Source: SIG480 sp045546975 (lineage in GTDB: Bacteria; Bacillota; Clostridia; Oscillospirales; JAAYXM01). Taken from it: a DNA stretch of 64,000 bases. Shown in pieces: positions 36,017-45,167 of the stretch. Every line of letters begins with the position of its first letter. Within the stretch, counting starts at the first letter, position 1. The notes beneath the pieces were generated by a model. The model was not told the DNA's origin. It searched no databases and saw only the letters and a program-made list of their open reading frames with translations. The position numbers were made by a program, and so were the translations under genes. The DNA lies in assembly GCA_045546975.1 (NCBI GenBank), contig JAZQDV010000007.1, positions 139,042-203,041 of the forward strand. The letters run 5' to 3'.

Positions 36017-36679
36017 TATGACGTATGCAAAAATCGAAATAAAGTGACAAACGCTTCCGCCTAGAGCCAGGAAGTGAAAAACTGAATGCATATACTTCTT
36101 CTTTTTTCCGATACCGTATAGCACGGCACCAACCGTATACAAAACGCCACCGGAAAGGAGAAGTATTACTCCGGCAGGTGCGACCGAGGCAATGAGTGCT
36201 TTTGCCGAAAAAATAATCGCCCAACCCATCGCGATATAGAGTATCATGGAAATCACGCGGAACTTATGAACATTTATCGCACTGAATACAATTCCGGTTA
36301 TTGCCGCCGCCCATACAACGGAAAATACTATAAAGCCTGTGCTTCCACGCATTGCAACAAGAGTGTACGGAGTGTACGTTCCGGCTATCAGAAAATATAT
36401 ACTGCAGTGGTCAAGCGTTCTGAAAACTTTTTTTGCGCGGTTTATACCAAGGGCGTGGTATATAGTTGAAATTGAGTACAGGATTATCATAGATGCTCCG
36501 TATATCGAGCTTGACACTACCTTCCACGCATCTGCCTGCTTTGCTGAAAAAACTACAGTCAAAACAAGAGCAACTATACCAAATGCTGCGCCAAGACCGT
36601 GCGAGATTGAATTTACAAGCTCTTCCCCGAGAGTATAGGTGGGAAGCCCGAGCCTTTTTCTTTTTTCTGATTTATCCAT
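36011..36679 (-). CDS. Hemolysin III / PAQR-family membrane protein
   Basis: 222 residues with seven predicted transmembrane helices. Hallmarks of the YqfA/HlyIII family are visible: ELVNSISHGLGAAFGI near 19-34, STIYHAL near 70, LDHCSIYFLIAGTYTPY near 87-103, and the C-terminal HFLALGGSVCHFISIF, which gives the histidines that bind metal in this fold. Role in bacteria is uncertain; haemolysis is not implied by the name. Single-gene unit with its own promoter. Confidence 0.92.
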   Translation of the reverse strand: MDKSEKRKRLGLPTYTLGEELVNSISHGLGAAFGIVALVLTVVFSAKQADAWKVVSSSIYGASMIILYSISTIYHALGINRAKKVFRTLDHCSIYFLIAGTYTPYTLVAMRGSTGFIVFSVVWAAAITGIVFSAINVHKFRVISMILYIAMGWAIIFSAKALIASVAPAGVILLLSGGVLYTVGAVLYGIGKKKKYMHSVFHFLALGGSVCHFISIFAYVIL

Positions 36680-36707
36680 GCTTTGTTTCTCCTTTTAATC
36701 TCCTTTT

Positions 36708-36736
36708 ATAATACCACCTTTTCACTTAAATTACAA
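36708..36736 (-). promoter_or_regulatory. Promoter for the hemolysin-III gene
   Basis: Minus strand: TTGTAA (36731-36736), 17-bp spacer, TATTAT (36708-36713). It sits just beyond the pgm terminator. Confidence 0.6.
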
Positions 36737-36752
36737 TTAAAATTACAAAAAC

Positions 36753-36789
36753 AAACTCTGCCATCTTTTGTATTTTGATGGCAGAGTTT
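36753..36789 (-). terminator. Intrinsic terminator after the phosphoglucomutase gene
   Basis: Thirteen-base perfect stem (AAACTCTGCCATC with its complement), 11-nt loop, followed on the minus strand by GTTTTTGTAATTTT. It starts 9 bp after the stop codon. Confidence 0.85.
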
Positions 36790-36797
36790 TCATTTTT

Positions 36798-38501
36798 CTA
36801 TTCTGCGATTTTTTCTGCAGCTGCGGCAAACTTATCTGCTGTTGCGTTTGCCTCCGCGACGGTTTCGCCCTTTGCAAGAACGTATACCTTTATCTTCGGT
36901 TCCGTGCCTGACGGACGGATAATAAAGCGTGTATCGTCCTCCATTTCAAAATAGACAACATCGCTTCCCGAAAGGTGAAGTGTCTCGCCTTTATTTGTTG
37001 TTCCTGAAAGATAGTCGCGAACACACCCGACCTTTACTCCTGCGATTTCCGTTGGCGGGTTTTTGCGCATATTCTCCATTATCTCGCGCATCTTTGAAAG
37101 ACCGGAGACACCCGGAAGAACTACGTTTATTGTGCGCTCTGAAAATGCACCGTATTTTTCATAAAGCTTTTCCATTGCCTCATAAAGGCTTAAGCCCTGA
37201 CTTCTGTAATACGACGCCATCTCGGCAATCATCATGGATGCGGTTACGGCATCCTTATCACGGCAGAAATCGCCCATAAGATAGCCATATGACTCCTCAT
37301 ATCCGAATACGAAGCCGTCTCCGCCCTCTTCCTCTATCTTTTCTGCGATGAACTTAAAGCCCGTGAAGGTATCAAATATGCGGACACCGTTGTCCTCGCA
37401 GACCTTTCTTGCCATTTCGGTTGTAACTATCGTCTTTACCGCAAAAGCATTTTCAGGAAGCGTTCCTGCGCGGCGACGTGCACAGATAACATAATCCATA
37501 AGAAGCACGCCCATCTGGTTTCCCGAGATAGTCACATATTCGCCGTCACGGTTGCGTACAACAACACCTACGCGGTCAGCATCGGGGTCTGTACCGATGA
37601 TGAGGTCAACATCCTCGCGTTTTGCAAGCTCTATTGCAAGAGCAAAGCCTTCTTTGTTTTCGGGGTTCGGGCTCTTTACCGTCGGGAAATCACCGTCGGG
37701 TGTGCTCTGTTCCGGAACACTTATGATATTATCAAGACCGATTCTCGAAAGAAGCTCGGGAACAAGCTTATATCCCGTGCCGTGGAAAGGTGTATAGACG
37801 ATTTTGAAGTCGCCTCCCACCTTCTTTGTGCACTCGCGGTTTATAGCGCAACCGAGGCTGTGTACGAGGAATGCCTCGTCAACCTCCTCACCGATAAGGG
37901 TGATGAGTCTCTTTTTCTTTGCCTTCTCAAAATCCATGGTCTTGACGCCCGTGAATATGTCGGTCTTTCGGATCTCGGCAAGAACGATGTCTGCCTCCTT
38001 CGGCGGAAGCTGTGCTCCGTCCTCCCAGTATGCCTTATAGCCGTTGTATTCTTTCGGGTTGTGACTTGCGGTTATGTTTATACCTGCAATACACTCAATT
38101 GCACGAACGGCAAAAGAGAGCTCAGGCGTCGGACGAAGCGACTCGAAAAGAAATACGGGAATTTTGTTCGCTGCAAGTACACACGCCGCCTCACGCGCAA
38201 AAACATCACTGAAGTTGCGGCTGTCCATACAGATTGCGACGCCGCGCTTCATAGTCTTTTTACCAAGGCTTCTGATAAGTGTTGCAAGGCCCTGCGTTGC
38301 CTGACGCACGGTGTAAACATTCATACGGTTTATACCGAGACCGAGAACTCCGCGAAGACCTGCTGTGCCGAATTTAAGAGGTGCGAAAAACCTGTCCTCA
38401 ATTTCTGCCTCGTTGTCTTTTATTGAAAGAAGCTCCTTTCTTTCCTCTTCGGAAAGTGACGGTTCAGCAAGCCATCTTTCGTATTCCTGCATATAGCTCA
38501 T
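36798..38501 (-). CDS. pgcA: Phosphoglucomutase / phosphomannomutase family protein
   Basis: Interconverts hexose 1- and 6-phosphates, feeding UDP-glucose and wall or capsule sugars. 567 residues from the ATG at 38499-38501, which has an AGGAGG ribosome site; open frame upstream overlaps rlmH and is not family-like. The phosphoserine is in TASHNPKEYNGYK near 148-160, the metal loop is DPDADRVG near 300-307, the sugar-binding loop GYEESYGY near 395, and the phosphate-binding loop RPSGTEPKIK near 530. Length and motifs fit the PgcA-type alpha-phosphoglucomutase of Firmicutes. Confidence 0.93.
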   Translation of the reverse strand: MSYMQEYERWLAEPSLSEEERKELLSIKDNEAEIEDRFFAPLKFGTAGLRGVLGLGINRMNVYTVRQATQGLATLIRSLGKKTMKRGVAICMDSRNFSDVFAREAACVLAANKIPVFLFESLRPTPELSFAVRAIECIAGINITASHNPKEYNGYKAYWEDGAQLPPKEADIVLAEIRKTDIFTGVKTMDFEKAKKKRLITLIGEEVDEAFLVHSLGCAINRECTKKVGGDFKIVYTPFHGTGYKLVPELLSRIGLDNIISVPEQSTPDGDFPTVKSPNPENKEGFALAIELAKREDVDLIIGTDPDADRVGVVVRNRDGEYVTISGNQMGVLLMDYVICARRRAGTLPENAFAVKTIVTTEMARKVCEDNGVRIFDTFTGFKFIAEKIEEEGGDGFVFGYEESYGYLMGDFCRDKDAVTASMMIAEMASYYRSQGLSLYEAMEKLYEKYGAFSERTINVVLPGVSGLSKMREIMENMRKNPPTEIAGVKVGCVRDYLSGTTNKGETLHLSGSDVVYFEMEDDTRFIIRPSGTEPKIKVYVLAKGETVAEANATADKFAAAAEKIAE

Positions 38502-38511
38502 AATTTCCCTC

Positions 38512-38985
38512 CTATTTGTGATATCCCGAGCCCTCTTCAATTTTGAAGGCGCGGTAGATTTGTTCAAGTACCATAACCCTTGCAAGGTGGTGCGGGAACG
38601 TCATCTTCGACATTGACAGTCTTAAATCCGCACTCTTTTTAAGCTCTTCGGAAAGTCCGAACGAACCACCGATTATAAAGCAAAGCTTTGACCTCCCGCG
38701 GCATTTAAGGTCGGATATCGTTTCTGAAAGCTCCTCGCTTGAAACCTCACGGCCCTCAATACACATACATATCACGTATGCATCCTTCGGGATTTTTTCG
38801 CGAATTTTTTCCGCCTCGGCAGAAAGTGTCCGCTCCGCCTCCTCGCGACTTGCACAAGGGGTCTCGGAAAGCTCTGTTATATTGAGCTTACAGTATGCGC
38901 CCATGCGCTTTTTATACTCACTTACAGCATCAGCAAAAAACTTTTCTTTAAGTTTTCCTACGCAGATAATATCTATTCCCAACAT
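38512..38985 (-). CDS. rlmH: 23S rRNA pseudouridine-1915 N3-methyltransferase RlmH
   Basis: SPOUT methyltransferase acting on helix 69 of 23S rRNA in 70S ribosomes. 157 residues from the ATG at 38983-38985 (MLGIDIICVGKLKEKF). The knot region shows CFIIGGSFGLSEELK near 105-119 and the C-terminal SKMTFPHHLARVMVLEQIYR, ending GSGYHK as in the family. It follows walJ by one base. Confidence 0.96.
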   Translation of the reverse strand: MLGIDIICVGKLKEKFFADAVSEYKKRMGAYCKLNITELSETPCASREEAERTLSAEAEKIREKIPKDAYVICMCIEGREVSSEELSETISDLKCRGRSKLCFIIGGSFGLSEELKKSADLRLSMSKMTFPHHLARVMVLEQIYRAFKIEEGSGYHK

Positions 38986-38986
38986 A

Positions 38987-39781
38987 TTATTTCTCCACCG
39001 TAACCAATTCTCCACGCTTTCCGCGCGGCGCAACGTACAGCATAACATCAACACCCGGAATAATGCCGTTTTCCGTGAGAACGCGGTGCACTGCGGTGTA
39101 TGCATCACCCGGTGTGTTGTTCTCTGCACTTATGTGACCGAGAACTATGTTTCCTGTTCCTTCTTCTGCGGCGCGGAGTGCAACGGACGCACACTCGTCG
39201 TTTGAGAGATGACCGCGACCGCCAACTATTCTTTCCTTGAGAAACGCGGGGTATCTACTGTATGAAAGGCGGCGCCTGTCGTAGTTTGACTCCAAAAGAA
39301 GTATGTCTGCACCGAGAAGGCGGGAAAGGAGGCTCTCGTCCACCCGTCCTATGTCGGTTGCAATAATGGCGCATTCCTTTTCCGTGTTTATTCTGTACCC
39401 CATACTCTCATATGTATCGTGAGGCGTGTGAAACGGCGTGACCGAGAGGTCTCCTATCTTCACGGTTTCGTCCTCTTTTATGCAGACGACTTTTCCAGAA
39501 AGTGCCTCTATCCTCTCACCTATACCGCGCGCGGTACCGTTTGATGCATAGATCGGGGCATCCGTCCTCTCGCAGATTTTAAGAAGCCCTGTTATGTGGT
39601 CGCTATGCTCGTGAGTTATAAAAATGGCATCAATCGCTGAAATCGGGGTCCTGAGCATCGAAAGCTCTCCTATTATGCGTGTTGCAGAGATGCCCGTATC
39701 AACCAGTATATTCACTTTTCCGTCGGAAATATACGTGCAGTTTCCGTTTGAGCCGCTCGCAAGCGGACATAATTTTATCAT
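38987..39781 (-). CDS. walJ: MBL-fold hydrolase WalJ (YycJ)
   Basis: Metallo-beta-lactamase-fold protein, 264 residues, of the WalJ family: PLASGSNGNCTYI at 6-18, the metal motif THEHSDHITG near 55-64, and HTPHDTYESMGYRI near 118-131. Members are thought to be nucleases linked to cell division or DNA repair. In Bacilli walJ closes the wal operon; here murA lies between yycI and walJ with a terminator before walJ, so walJ may be only weakly coupled to walRK. Confidence 0.92.
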   Translation of the reverse strand: MIKLCPLASGSNGNCTYISDGKVNILVDTGISATRIIGELSMLRTPISAIDAIFITHEHSDHITGLLKICERTDAPIYASNGTARGIGERIEALSGKVVCIKEDETVKIGDLSVTPFHTPHDTYESMGYRINTEKECAIIATDIGRVDESLLSRLLGADILLLESNYDRRRLSYSRYPAFLKERIVGGRGHLSNDECASVALRAAEEGTGNIVLGHISAENNTPGDAYTAVHRVLTENGIIPGVDVMLYVAPRGKRGELVTVEK

Positions 39782-39801
39782 AAGCTTCCTCTATCTTAAA
39801 A

Positions 39802-39824
39802 AAGGAACGGCGATGCCGTTCCTT
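39802..39824 (-). terminator. Intrinsic terminator after murA
   Basis: Ten-base perfect stem (AAGGAACGGC with complement) around GAT, followed on the minus strand by TTTTTT. It lies 8 bp past the murA stop and should end the murA transcript before walJ. Confidence 0.85.
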
Positions 39825-39831
39825 AAGTTTG

Positions 39832-41121
39832 CTATTGTGCTTTTGCAACTCCCGGAGCATCGGGCATTTCCACGCGACTAATGTGGGCGCCTATCCCGCG
39901 AAGCTTTTCTACTATATGCTCATAGCCTCGCTCAATGTGGATAACATCCTCAACCTCGGTTGTTCCGCTTGCCGCAAGACCTGCAATTACAAGAGCTGCA
40001 CCTGCACGAAGGTCACACGCTTTTACGGGCGCACCCGTGAGGCATTCGATTCCTTCCACTATTGCAGTTTTTCCGTCTATCTGGATTTTTGCTCCCATAC
40101 GACGAAGCTCTTCAACGTATCTGTAACGGCTGTCCCATACGCCTTCCGTTACAAGGCTCATACCCTCTGCAACAGAAAGAATGACCGTTGCCTGAGGCTG
40201 CATATCCGTCGGGAAGCCCGGGTACGGCAATGTCTTTATGTTTGTTTTTGAAAGCGGTGCCTCTCTCTTTACAAGGAGTGCATCGTCATATTCCGTAATC
40301 TCCGCACCCATTTCAGCAAGCTTTGCCGTGATACAGTCAAGGTGCTTCGGGATTACGTTCTTGACAAGAATTTCACCTCCGCAGGCACAAACCGCCGCCA
40401 TATATGTTCCTGCCTCTATCTGGTCGGGGATTATGGTATAAGCCCCGCCTTCGAGCTTGTGGACACCGCGGACCTTGATAACATCCGTACCGGCGCCGGA
40501 AATGTTTGCGCCCATGGAGTTTAAGAAGTTTGCAAGGTCAACTATATGAGGCTCCTTTGCCGCGTTCTCAATTACTGTTGTACCGTCAGCAAGGGTTGCC
40601 GCAAGGATTGTGTTTATTGTTGCGCCGACAGACACAACGTCAAGATACACAGGTGCTGCACAAAGACGGCCGTGGGACTCTGCAAAAACATAGCCGTTCT
40701 GAACGTCTACATTTGCGCCGAGGAGCTTAAATGCCTTTGTGTGCTGGTCAATCGGACGGTCGCCCAGGTTGCACCCGCCCGGAAGCGATACCTGAGCAGA
40801 GCCAAATCGACCGAGAAGTGCACCTATGAGGTAGTATGACGCACGAATCATACGCGCCATATCGTAGTTTGCCTTTGTTGTTCTTATCTTCGATGCGTTG
40901 ATCTCAACGCACGAGCGGTTAATAAGCCTGACATCTGCACCAAGGTCGCGCAGAAGATCAAGCATAAGTGTTACATCGCGAATCTCCGGGATATTTTCTA
41001 TTCTGCATGTACCGTCGACGAGAAGAGCTGCGGGGATTATTGCAACAGCGGCGTTTTTAGCCCCGCTTATTACAACTTCGCCCGAAAGCTTATGTCCACC
41101 TTCAATAACATACTTCGTCAA
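39832..41121 (-). CDS. murA: UDP-N-acetylglucosamine 1-carboxyvinyltransferase MurA
   Basis: First committed step of peptidoglycan synthesis: adds enolpyruvate to UDP-GlcNAc. 429 residues; TTG start at 41119-41121 after AAGAAGGTG. The EPT fold shows GAKNAAVAIIPAALL near 20, and the loop SLPGGCNLGDRPIDQH near 112 holds the catalytic cysteine that fosfomycin attacks. FPTDMQPQ near 304 is also present. It has its own promoter and terminator, so it can be expressed apart from the wal genes around it. Confidence 0.97.
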   Translation of the reverse strand: MTKYVIEGGHKLSGEVVISGAKNAAVAIIPAALLVDGTCRIENIPEIRDVTLMLDLLRDLGADVRLINRSCVEINASKIRTTKANYDMARMIRASYYLIGALLGRFGSAQVSLPGGCNLGDRPIDQHTKAFKLLGANVDVQNGYVFAESHGRLCAAPVYLDVVSVGATINTILAATLADGTTVIENAAKEPHIVDLANFLNSMGANISGAGTDVIKVRGVHKLEGGAYTIIPDQIEAGTYMAAVCACGGEILVKNVIPKHLDCITAKLAEMGAEITEYDDALLVKREAPLSKTNIKTLPYPGFPTDMQPQATVILSVAEGMSLVTEGVWDSRYRYVEELRRMGAKIQIDGKTAIVEGIECLTGAPVKACDLRAGAALVIAGLAASGTTEVEDVIHIERGYEHIVEKLRGIGAHISRVEMPDAPGVAKAQ

Positions 41122-41178
41122 AACCCGGCACCTTCTTTTCTTTGTACTCTTATCATTGTATACAGAATCCTAAAATAA

Positions 41179-41207
41179 ATTATAGCAGATTTATCCTCAA
41201 AATGCAA
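41179..41207 (-). promoter_or_regulatory. Sigma-A promoter for murA
   Basis: Minus strand: TTGCAT (41202-41207), 17-bp spacer, TATAAT (41179-41184) in the 113-bp gap after yycI. No WalR box (TGTWAH repeats) was found. Confidence 0.8.
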
Positions 41208-41234
41208 AACATATTTGTGCATTTTTGCAACTTT

Positions 41235-42056
41235 TTATATTTCGACAAAAGAGCCGTCCGTCATATTGACATAAAAGCTTCCCTTGTCCGTTTCTATATC
41301 GAGAATCGGAACCAGCGGAGCAACGCCGCGTGTAGGTGTGTTTGCAATATATCCGTAATTGATTTTTGTGATTTTCAGGCGGTCTATTCCACGCAGACGC
41401 ACGCCCTGGGCAAACTTCACCATGAGTGCAGAGGCGGGAAACGTTTTTCCCTGCGTCGGTTTAAGCCTTCCGCTGCCGATGAATTTTCCCGAGCCGATAA
41501 CACTCCCGCTTTTGGAAATTTTTATTTCAACATCGCTTCCGAAAATCCGAACCCCAGAAAAAACCTGAGGTATTCTAACGGTATATCCGCTCTCCACATC
41601 ACTTATCTCAAAGGCGTCACTTGAAGTGCTGACAGAAAGCTTGCTTGCAACTTCCTCTGCCACCGACCTTGCAGCAGCCTCGTCTGCCACTTCTTCGCCA
41701 TACTCGTAAACAAGAGAGAAGGAATCCCTTAAAAACATTATGTTTCCGCGCCCACTTGAATATACCGTACTCTCACCCTGCGATGAGACCTCGATTTCAC
41801 CAAAAAGTCGCGCCGCTACTTTTTCGGCGGAGGTTTGCACCGCTATTGTGCTCGGGCGAATTTCCATAGAGTCCTGAGGCAGAACGGAGTTTTCCACCTC
41901 CACCCCCTGATTATTGAGTATTGTTACTATGTTCTCGCGGAGCGTAAGCTCGTCCCGTCTGGCCTCGTTTTCACGCACTACATAAGTGACAAGAAGAAAG
42001 ATGTTAACTCCCAGGAGAAGCGCAATTATGATTGTTTTAGCCTTTGCCCAATCCAT
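41235..42056 (-). CDS. yycI: WalRK regulator YycI
   Basis: 273 residues with the family N-terminus MDWAKAKTIIIALLLGVNIF: a short cytoplasmic start, one transmembrane helix at about 7-26, then a large extracytoplasmic domain. YycI and YycH form a membrane complex that tunes the WalK sensor kinase. It starts one base after yycH ends. Similarity is judged on N-terminus, layout and position; the external domain is divergent. Confidence 0.85.
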   Translation of the reverse strand: MDWAKAKTIIIALLLGVNIFLLVTYVVRENEARRDELTLRENIVTILNNQGVEVENSVLPQDSMEIRPSTIAVQTSAEKVAARLFGEIEVSSQGESTVYSSGRGNIMFLRDSFSLVYEYGEEVADEAAARSVAEEVASKLSVSTSSDAFEISDVESGYTVRIPQVFSGVRIFGSDVEIKISKSGSVIGSGKFIGSGRLKPTQGKTFPASALMVKFAQGVRLRGIDRLKITKINYGYIANTPTRGVAPLVPILDIETDKGSFYVNMTDGSFVEI

Positions 42057-43391
42057 TTACTTCTCTCCCTTCTTTATTCCTCCGACAAACCACGACGGAA
42101 CAACTCCCGCCTCTGCCGTATCCTTATACCTGAGGTTTAAGTCGTAAACACCGTCTTTTCCCTTAAGCGCCGCAACGGCAAGGCGAGCAGGAAGGATTTC
42201 CTTTGTCTGTGCCATCGTTTCATAGCCTGTGAGGTTGAGTCGCACCTCTCCGATGCTGTTTTTCTTGACTATCACCTTTGCAAAGTATGAGGTCTCTTTC
42301 ATATCCACGGGAATTCCGTTTATATGTCTGCCAAAAACTATTTCCGCATTCTCACCATTTTCGGCGGCGTAGATTATATAAATACCGCCCGTACCCGCAA
42401 TCTTTTTTGCAAGGGAAGAAACCACATTTCTTGCCCCCTCACATTTTTCCGCGAATGTCAGGGTGTCTGTATTCTCTGAATTTATTTTTATACCGAGAGT
42501 TTCGTCCGCCTCATCGCGAAGGTCGGAGTATGAAACAATACCCGTCGGTGAGACCTTCAAGGTTACCATATCAGCTATATATACCTCTGTTCCGTCATTT
42601 TCGGAATAGTTTGACGAGGCAACATTGCTCATCCCGAACGTTTCAAGGCATGCGTTAACCGTATCGGCCCCAAACGCCGTGTAAATGTTGTATGACGAAA
42701 CAACACCCAGAGTCTTTGAAGCCTCGGGTATAATCATCTCAGGATAAACCGAGGAAAACTCCTCATCTTCATACAAAAGCGCAAGCTCTGAAGGTGTTGC
42801 GCCGTGTGAAGGAAGAACACCGTCTATCACGTCTGACAAAGCGGAGGTTTCTATTTCGTATACCTTTTTTGTGTCTGTATTCTTGATGTACACACGTATT
42901 GTTCTTGACGCGGTGGAAAAGAAAAAATAACGTCCACAGAAAGCGTCCCCTCCGTTTGTCTCTCCAAGCCAGAGCTTAAGTGCCTCAATTGGAATGTTTC
43001 CCGAATAATCGAGCAAAACCCCATCCTTTGAAATCGCACTTTCCCACTTCTTCTCGTCGGCTTGTCTTATCTCTTTTCCACGACGGAATGCAGTACCTAT
43101 ACCCTCGCGTAGCTTTGTGTATGCATCGTCACACGCTGCGCTGTCGTAAAGCATGGCGCGCAAGACCCCGTCTTCACGTATCGCAATGGAAAGCGGACGT
43201 ATTCCAAATTGAGAAAGGTCTTCACCTGCACCGTCTGAAAGTCCGTTTCCTCCCGAAACGTCAAACAGACTCTCTATCCTCATCTCGCCAAGAGGACTGT
43301 CAAAAAACCATACCGAATACGTGAGATATACCATTCCGACAAGCAAAAGGCAGATGAGAACCGTTTTTATTTTTTCTCTTGTTCTGTTCAT
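42057..43391 (-). CDS. yycH: WalRK regulator YycH
   Basis: 444 residues: basic N-terminus, single transmembrane helix at about 9-28, then a long extracytoplasmic region with two alpha/beta repeats. The walK-yycH-yycI order supports the assignment more than sequence motifs do. Its start overlaps the walK stop by 4 bp (ATGA). It would act outside the membrane on the WalK sensor domain. Confidence 0.82.
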   Translation of the reverse strand: MNRTREKIKTVLICLLLVGMVYLTYSVWFFDSPLGEMRIESLFDVSGGNGLSDGAGEDLSQFGIRPLSIAIREDGVLRAMLYDSAACDDAYTKLREGIGTAFRRGKEIRQADEKKWESAISKDGVLLDYSGNIPIEALKLWLGETNGGDAFCGRYFFFSTASRTIRVYIKNTDTKKVYEIETSALSDVIDGVLPSHGATPSELALLYEDEEFSSVYPEMIIPEASKTLGVVSSYNIYTAFGADTVNACLETFGMSNVASSNYSENDGTEVYIADMVTLKVSPTGIVSYSDLRDEADETLGIKINSENTDTLTFAEKCEGARNVVSSLAKKIAGTGGIYIIYAAENGENAEIVFGRHINGIPVDMKETSYFAKVIVKKNSIGEVRLNLTGYETMAQTKEILPARLAVAALKGKDGVYDLNLRYKDTAEAGVVPSWFVGGIKKGEK

Positions 43392-45142
43392 ACCCTTTCG
43401 CCCTCATCATTTTTCGGCAGTATTACGGTAAACGTCGTGCCCTTCCGATATACACTGTCGAGTTTTATCTCACCACCGTAATGTTCAATGATTTCCTTTG
43501 CAATGGCAAGACCGAGTCCTGTGCCTCCACGGTCACGGCTTCGTGCCTTGTCAACACGGTAGAAACGTTCAAACAACCTCGGCTGATCCTTTTCGGGTAT
43601 GCCGATACCGTTATCCTTCACCGTTATCTTTATATGGTCGTCGCAGTTTTCTGCAGAATACTCTATTTTTCCGCCGTCAGGCGTATATTTTACCGCATTT
43701 GAAATGAGATTTATGAGCACCTGCTCTATTCTCTCGCGGTCGCCCGTGAACATGGGCAGCGAAGAATCAACAGACATAATAAGCTTGTGTCCGTGCCGCC
43801 TTGCTTCCATCTCCATAGCTTTATAGGCATTCTCCACGCTCTTTTTAAGCGAGAATGTCTCTGTCTTCCAGTCCATCTTCGCAGAATCGAGACGCGAAAG
43901 CGTGAGGAGATCCTTTACTATTCTTGTCATTCTGTCCGTCTCGTTTAAGATTACGTCATAGAACTGTGACTTCATCTCCTCGGGTGCATCCGGGGATTCT
44001 GAAAGTGTTTCTGTATAGCTCTTTACGTTCGTAAGCGGAGTCCTTAGCTCATGGGAAACGTTCGCAACAAACTCGCGGCGCGAGTTTTCAAGCTTCATCT
44101 GCTCGGTAAAGTCGTGAATAATCGCAATTATACCATTCTCTCCCGTCTCGTCACCAAAGCGTGCCGAGCTCATTTTGAGAGTTCTCTCACCGACCGTAAA
44201 GTCGTATCCCGAAACGTCACTCTCGTCATTGAGAAGTACCTCAAACGAAGGTCCGCTCCCCTTGAAAATCTCGGCATACGTCCTGTCCTTTGCCTCGTCA
44301 AAGCCGAGCATTTCAACAGCGGCGGGGTTGTAGTGAATAAGCTTTCCGTCGTTTGAAAAGGCCGTTACTCCGTCCGTCATATAGAGGAATATGGTATCGA
44401 GCTTATTTCTCTCGTCCTCAACCTTTGCAATCGTGCGGTTAAGCGCCTCCGCCATGTCATTGAAGGTCTCCGTAAGTGTTCCTATCTCGTCATTTGAAAA
44501 AACCGAGAGAGAGGTGTCAAGCTCACCCAAAGAGAGCTTCTTTGCACCCTTTGTAATCTTCTCTATCGGGTTTGTAATTGTCTTTGCAAAAAGAAAGCTT
44601 AAAAGCACCGCGATTAAAAGTGCAACTGACATGGTGCGAAGGATTATCATAAACATTGATGAGGTAAGGTTCTGAAGGTCCTGCTTTGTGTCCTTTATAT
44701 ACACAATATACTTTACCTCACCGTCAACCTCTATCGGGTTTGCGCGGTCGATATATCCGCTTGAAATACGCTTCTCCTGGCCGATTTTCCCGCTCATTGC
44801 ATCAACAATCGCAGGCGTTGCATGCACCTTTTCGTCATTTGAACCGAAAAGCGTCTCGCCTGTTTTTCCGTCAAGCACATAGTAATTGCGGTATGTATTT
44901 ATCTTCATCGCGGCAGAATGGGCAGAAAGCGCGGTATTTATGCGCTCAGCACCGTTTTCTGTTGCAGCTTCCTCTTTGAGCACTGCAAACATCTCAGCAC
45001 GGAACACCGAGTTCATCTGCTCTGTAAAATCGTCAAAATAGTAAACGGAAACGCGATTGAGCATAAATGTTCCTACTATCGCCATAACAGAGACAATAAG
45101 AAGCACGAATACCGAGACGAGTTTCATCTGAAGCGAGCGCAA
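43388..45142 (-). CDS. walK: Sensor histidine kinase WalK
   Basis: 584 residues. Two transmembrane helices (about 8-30 and 172-195) bracket an extracytoplasmic domain of about 140 residues, followed by HAMP (about 196-248), a PAS domain (about 255-350), HisKA with VSHELRTPLTNVKSYTETL near 360 carrying the phospho-accepting His, and HATPase_c with NLISNAVKYTPDGG (N box), DNGIGIPEKD and GGTGLGLAIAKEI. This layout is that of WalK, which governs wall hydrolase genes. The extracytoplasmic loop has the size of a PAS-like sensor domain. Confidence 0.93.
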   Translation of the reverse strand: MRSLQMKLVSVFVLLIVSVMAIVGTFMLNRVSVYYFDDFTEQMNSVFRAEMFAVLKEEAATENGAERINTALSAHSAAMKINTYRNYYVLDGKTGETLFGSNDEKVHATPAIVDAMSGKIGQEKRISSGYIDRANPIEVDGEVKYIVYIKDTKQDLQNLTSSMFMIILRTMSVALLIAVLLSFLFAKTITNPIEKITKGAKKLSLGELDTSLSVFSNDEIGTLTETFNDMAEALNRTIAKVEDERNKLDTIFLYMTDGVTAFSNDGKLIHYNPAAVEMLGFDEAKDRTYAEIFKGSGPSFEVLLNDESDVSGYDFTVGERTLKMSSARFGDETGENGIIAIIHDFTEQMKLENSRREFVANVSHELRTPLTNVKSYTETLSESPDAPEEMKSQFYDVILNETDRMTRIVKDLLTLSRLDSAKMDWKTETFSLKKSVENAYKAMEMEARRHGHKLIMSVDSSLPMFTGDRERIEQVLINLISNAVKYTPDGGKIEYSAENCDDHIKITVKDNGIGIPEKDQPRLFERFYRVDKARSRDRGGTGLGLAIAKEIIEHYGGEIKLDSVYRKGTTFTVILPKNDEGERV

Positions 45143-45167
45143 GGCAGAGCCCTCCTATCTAAAAAAA

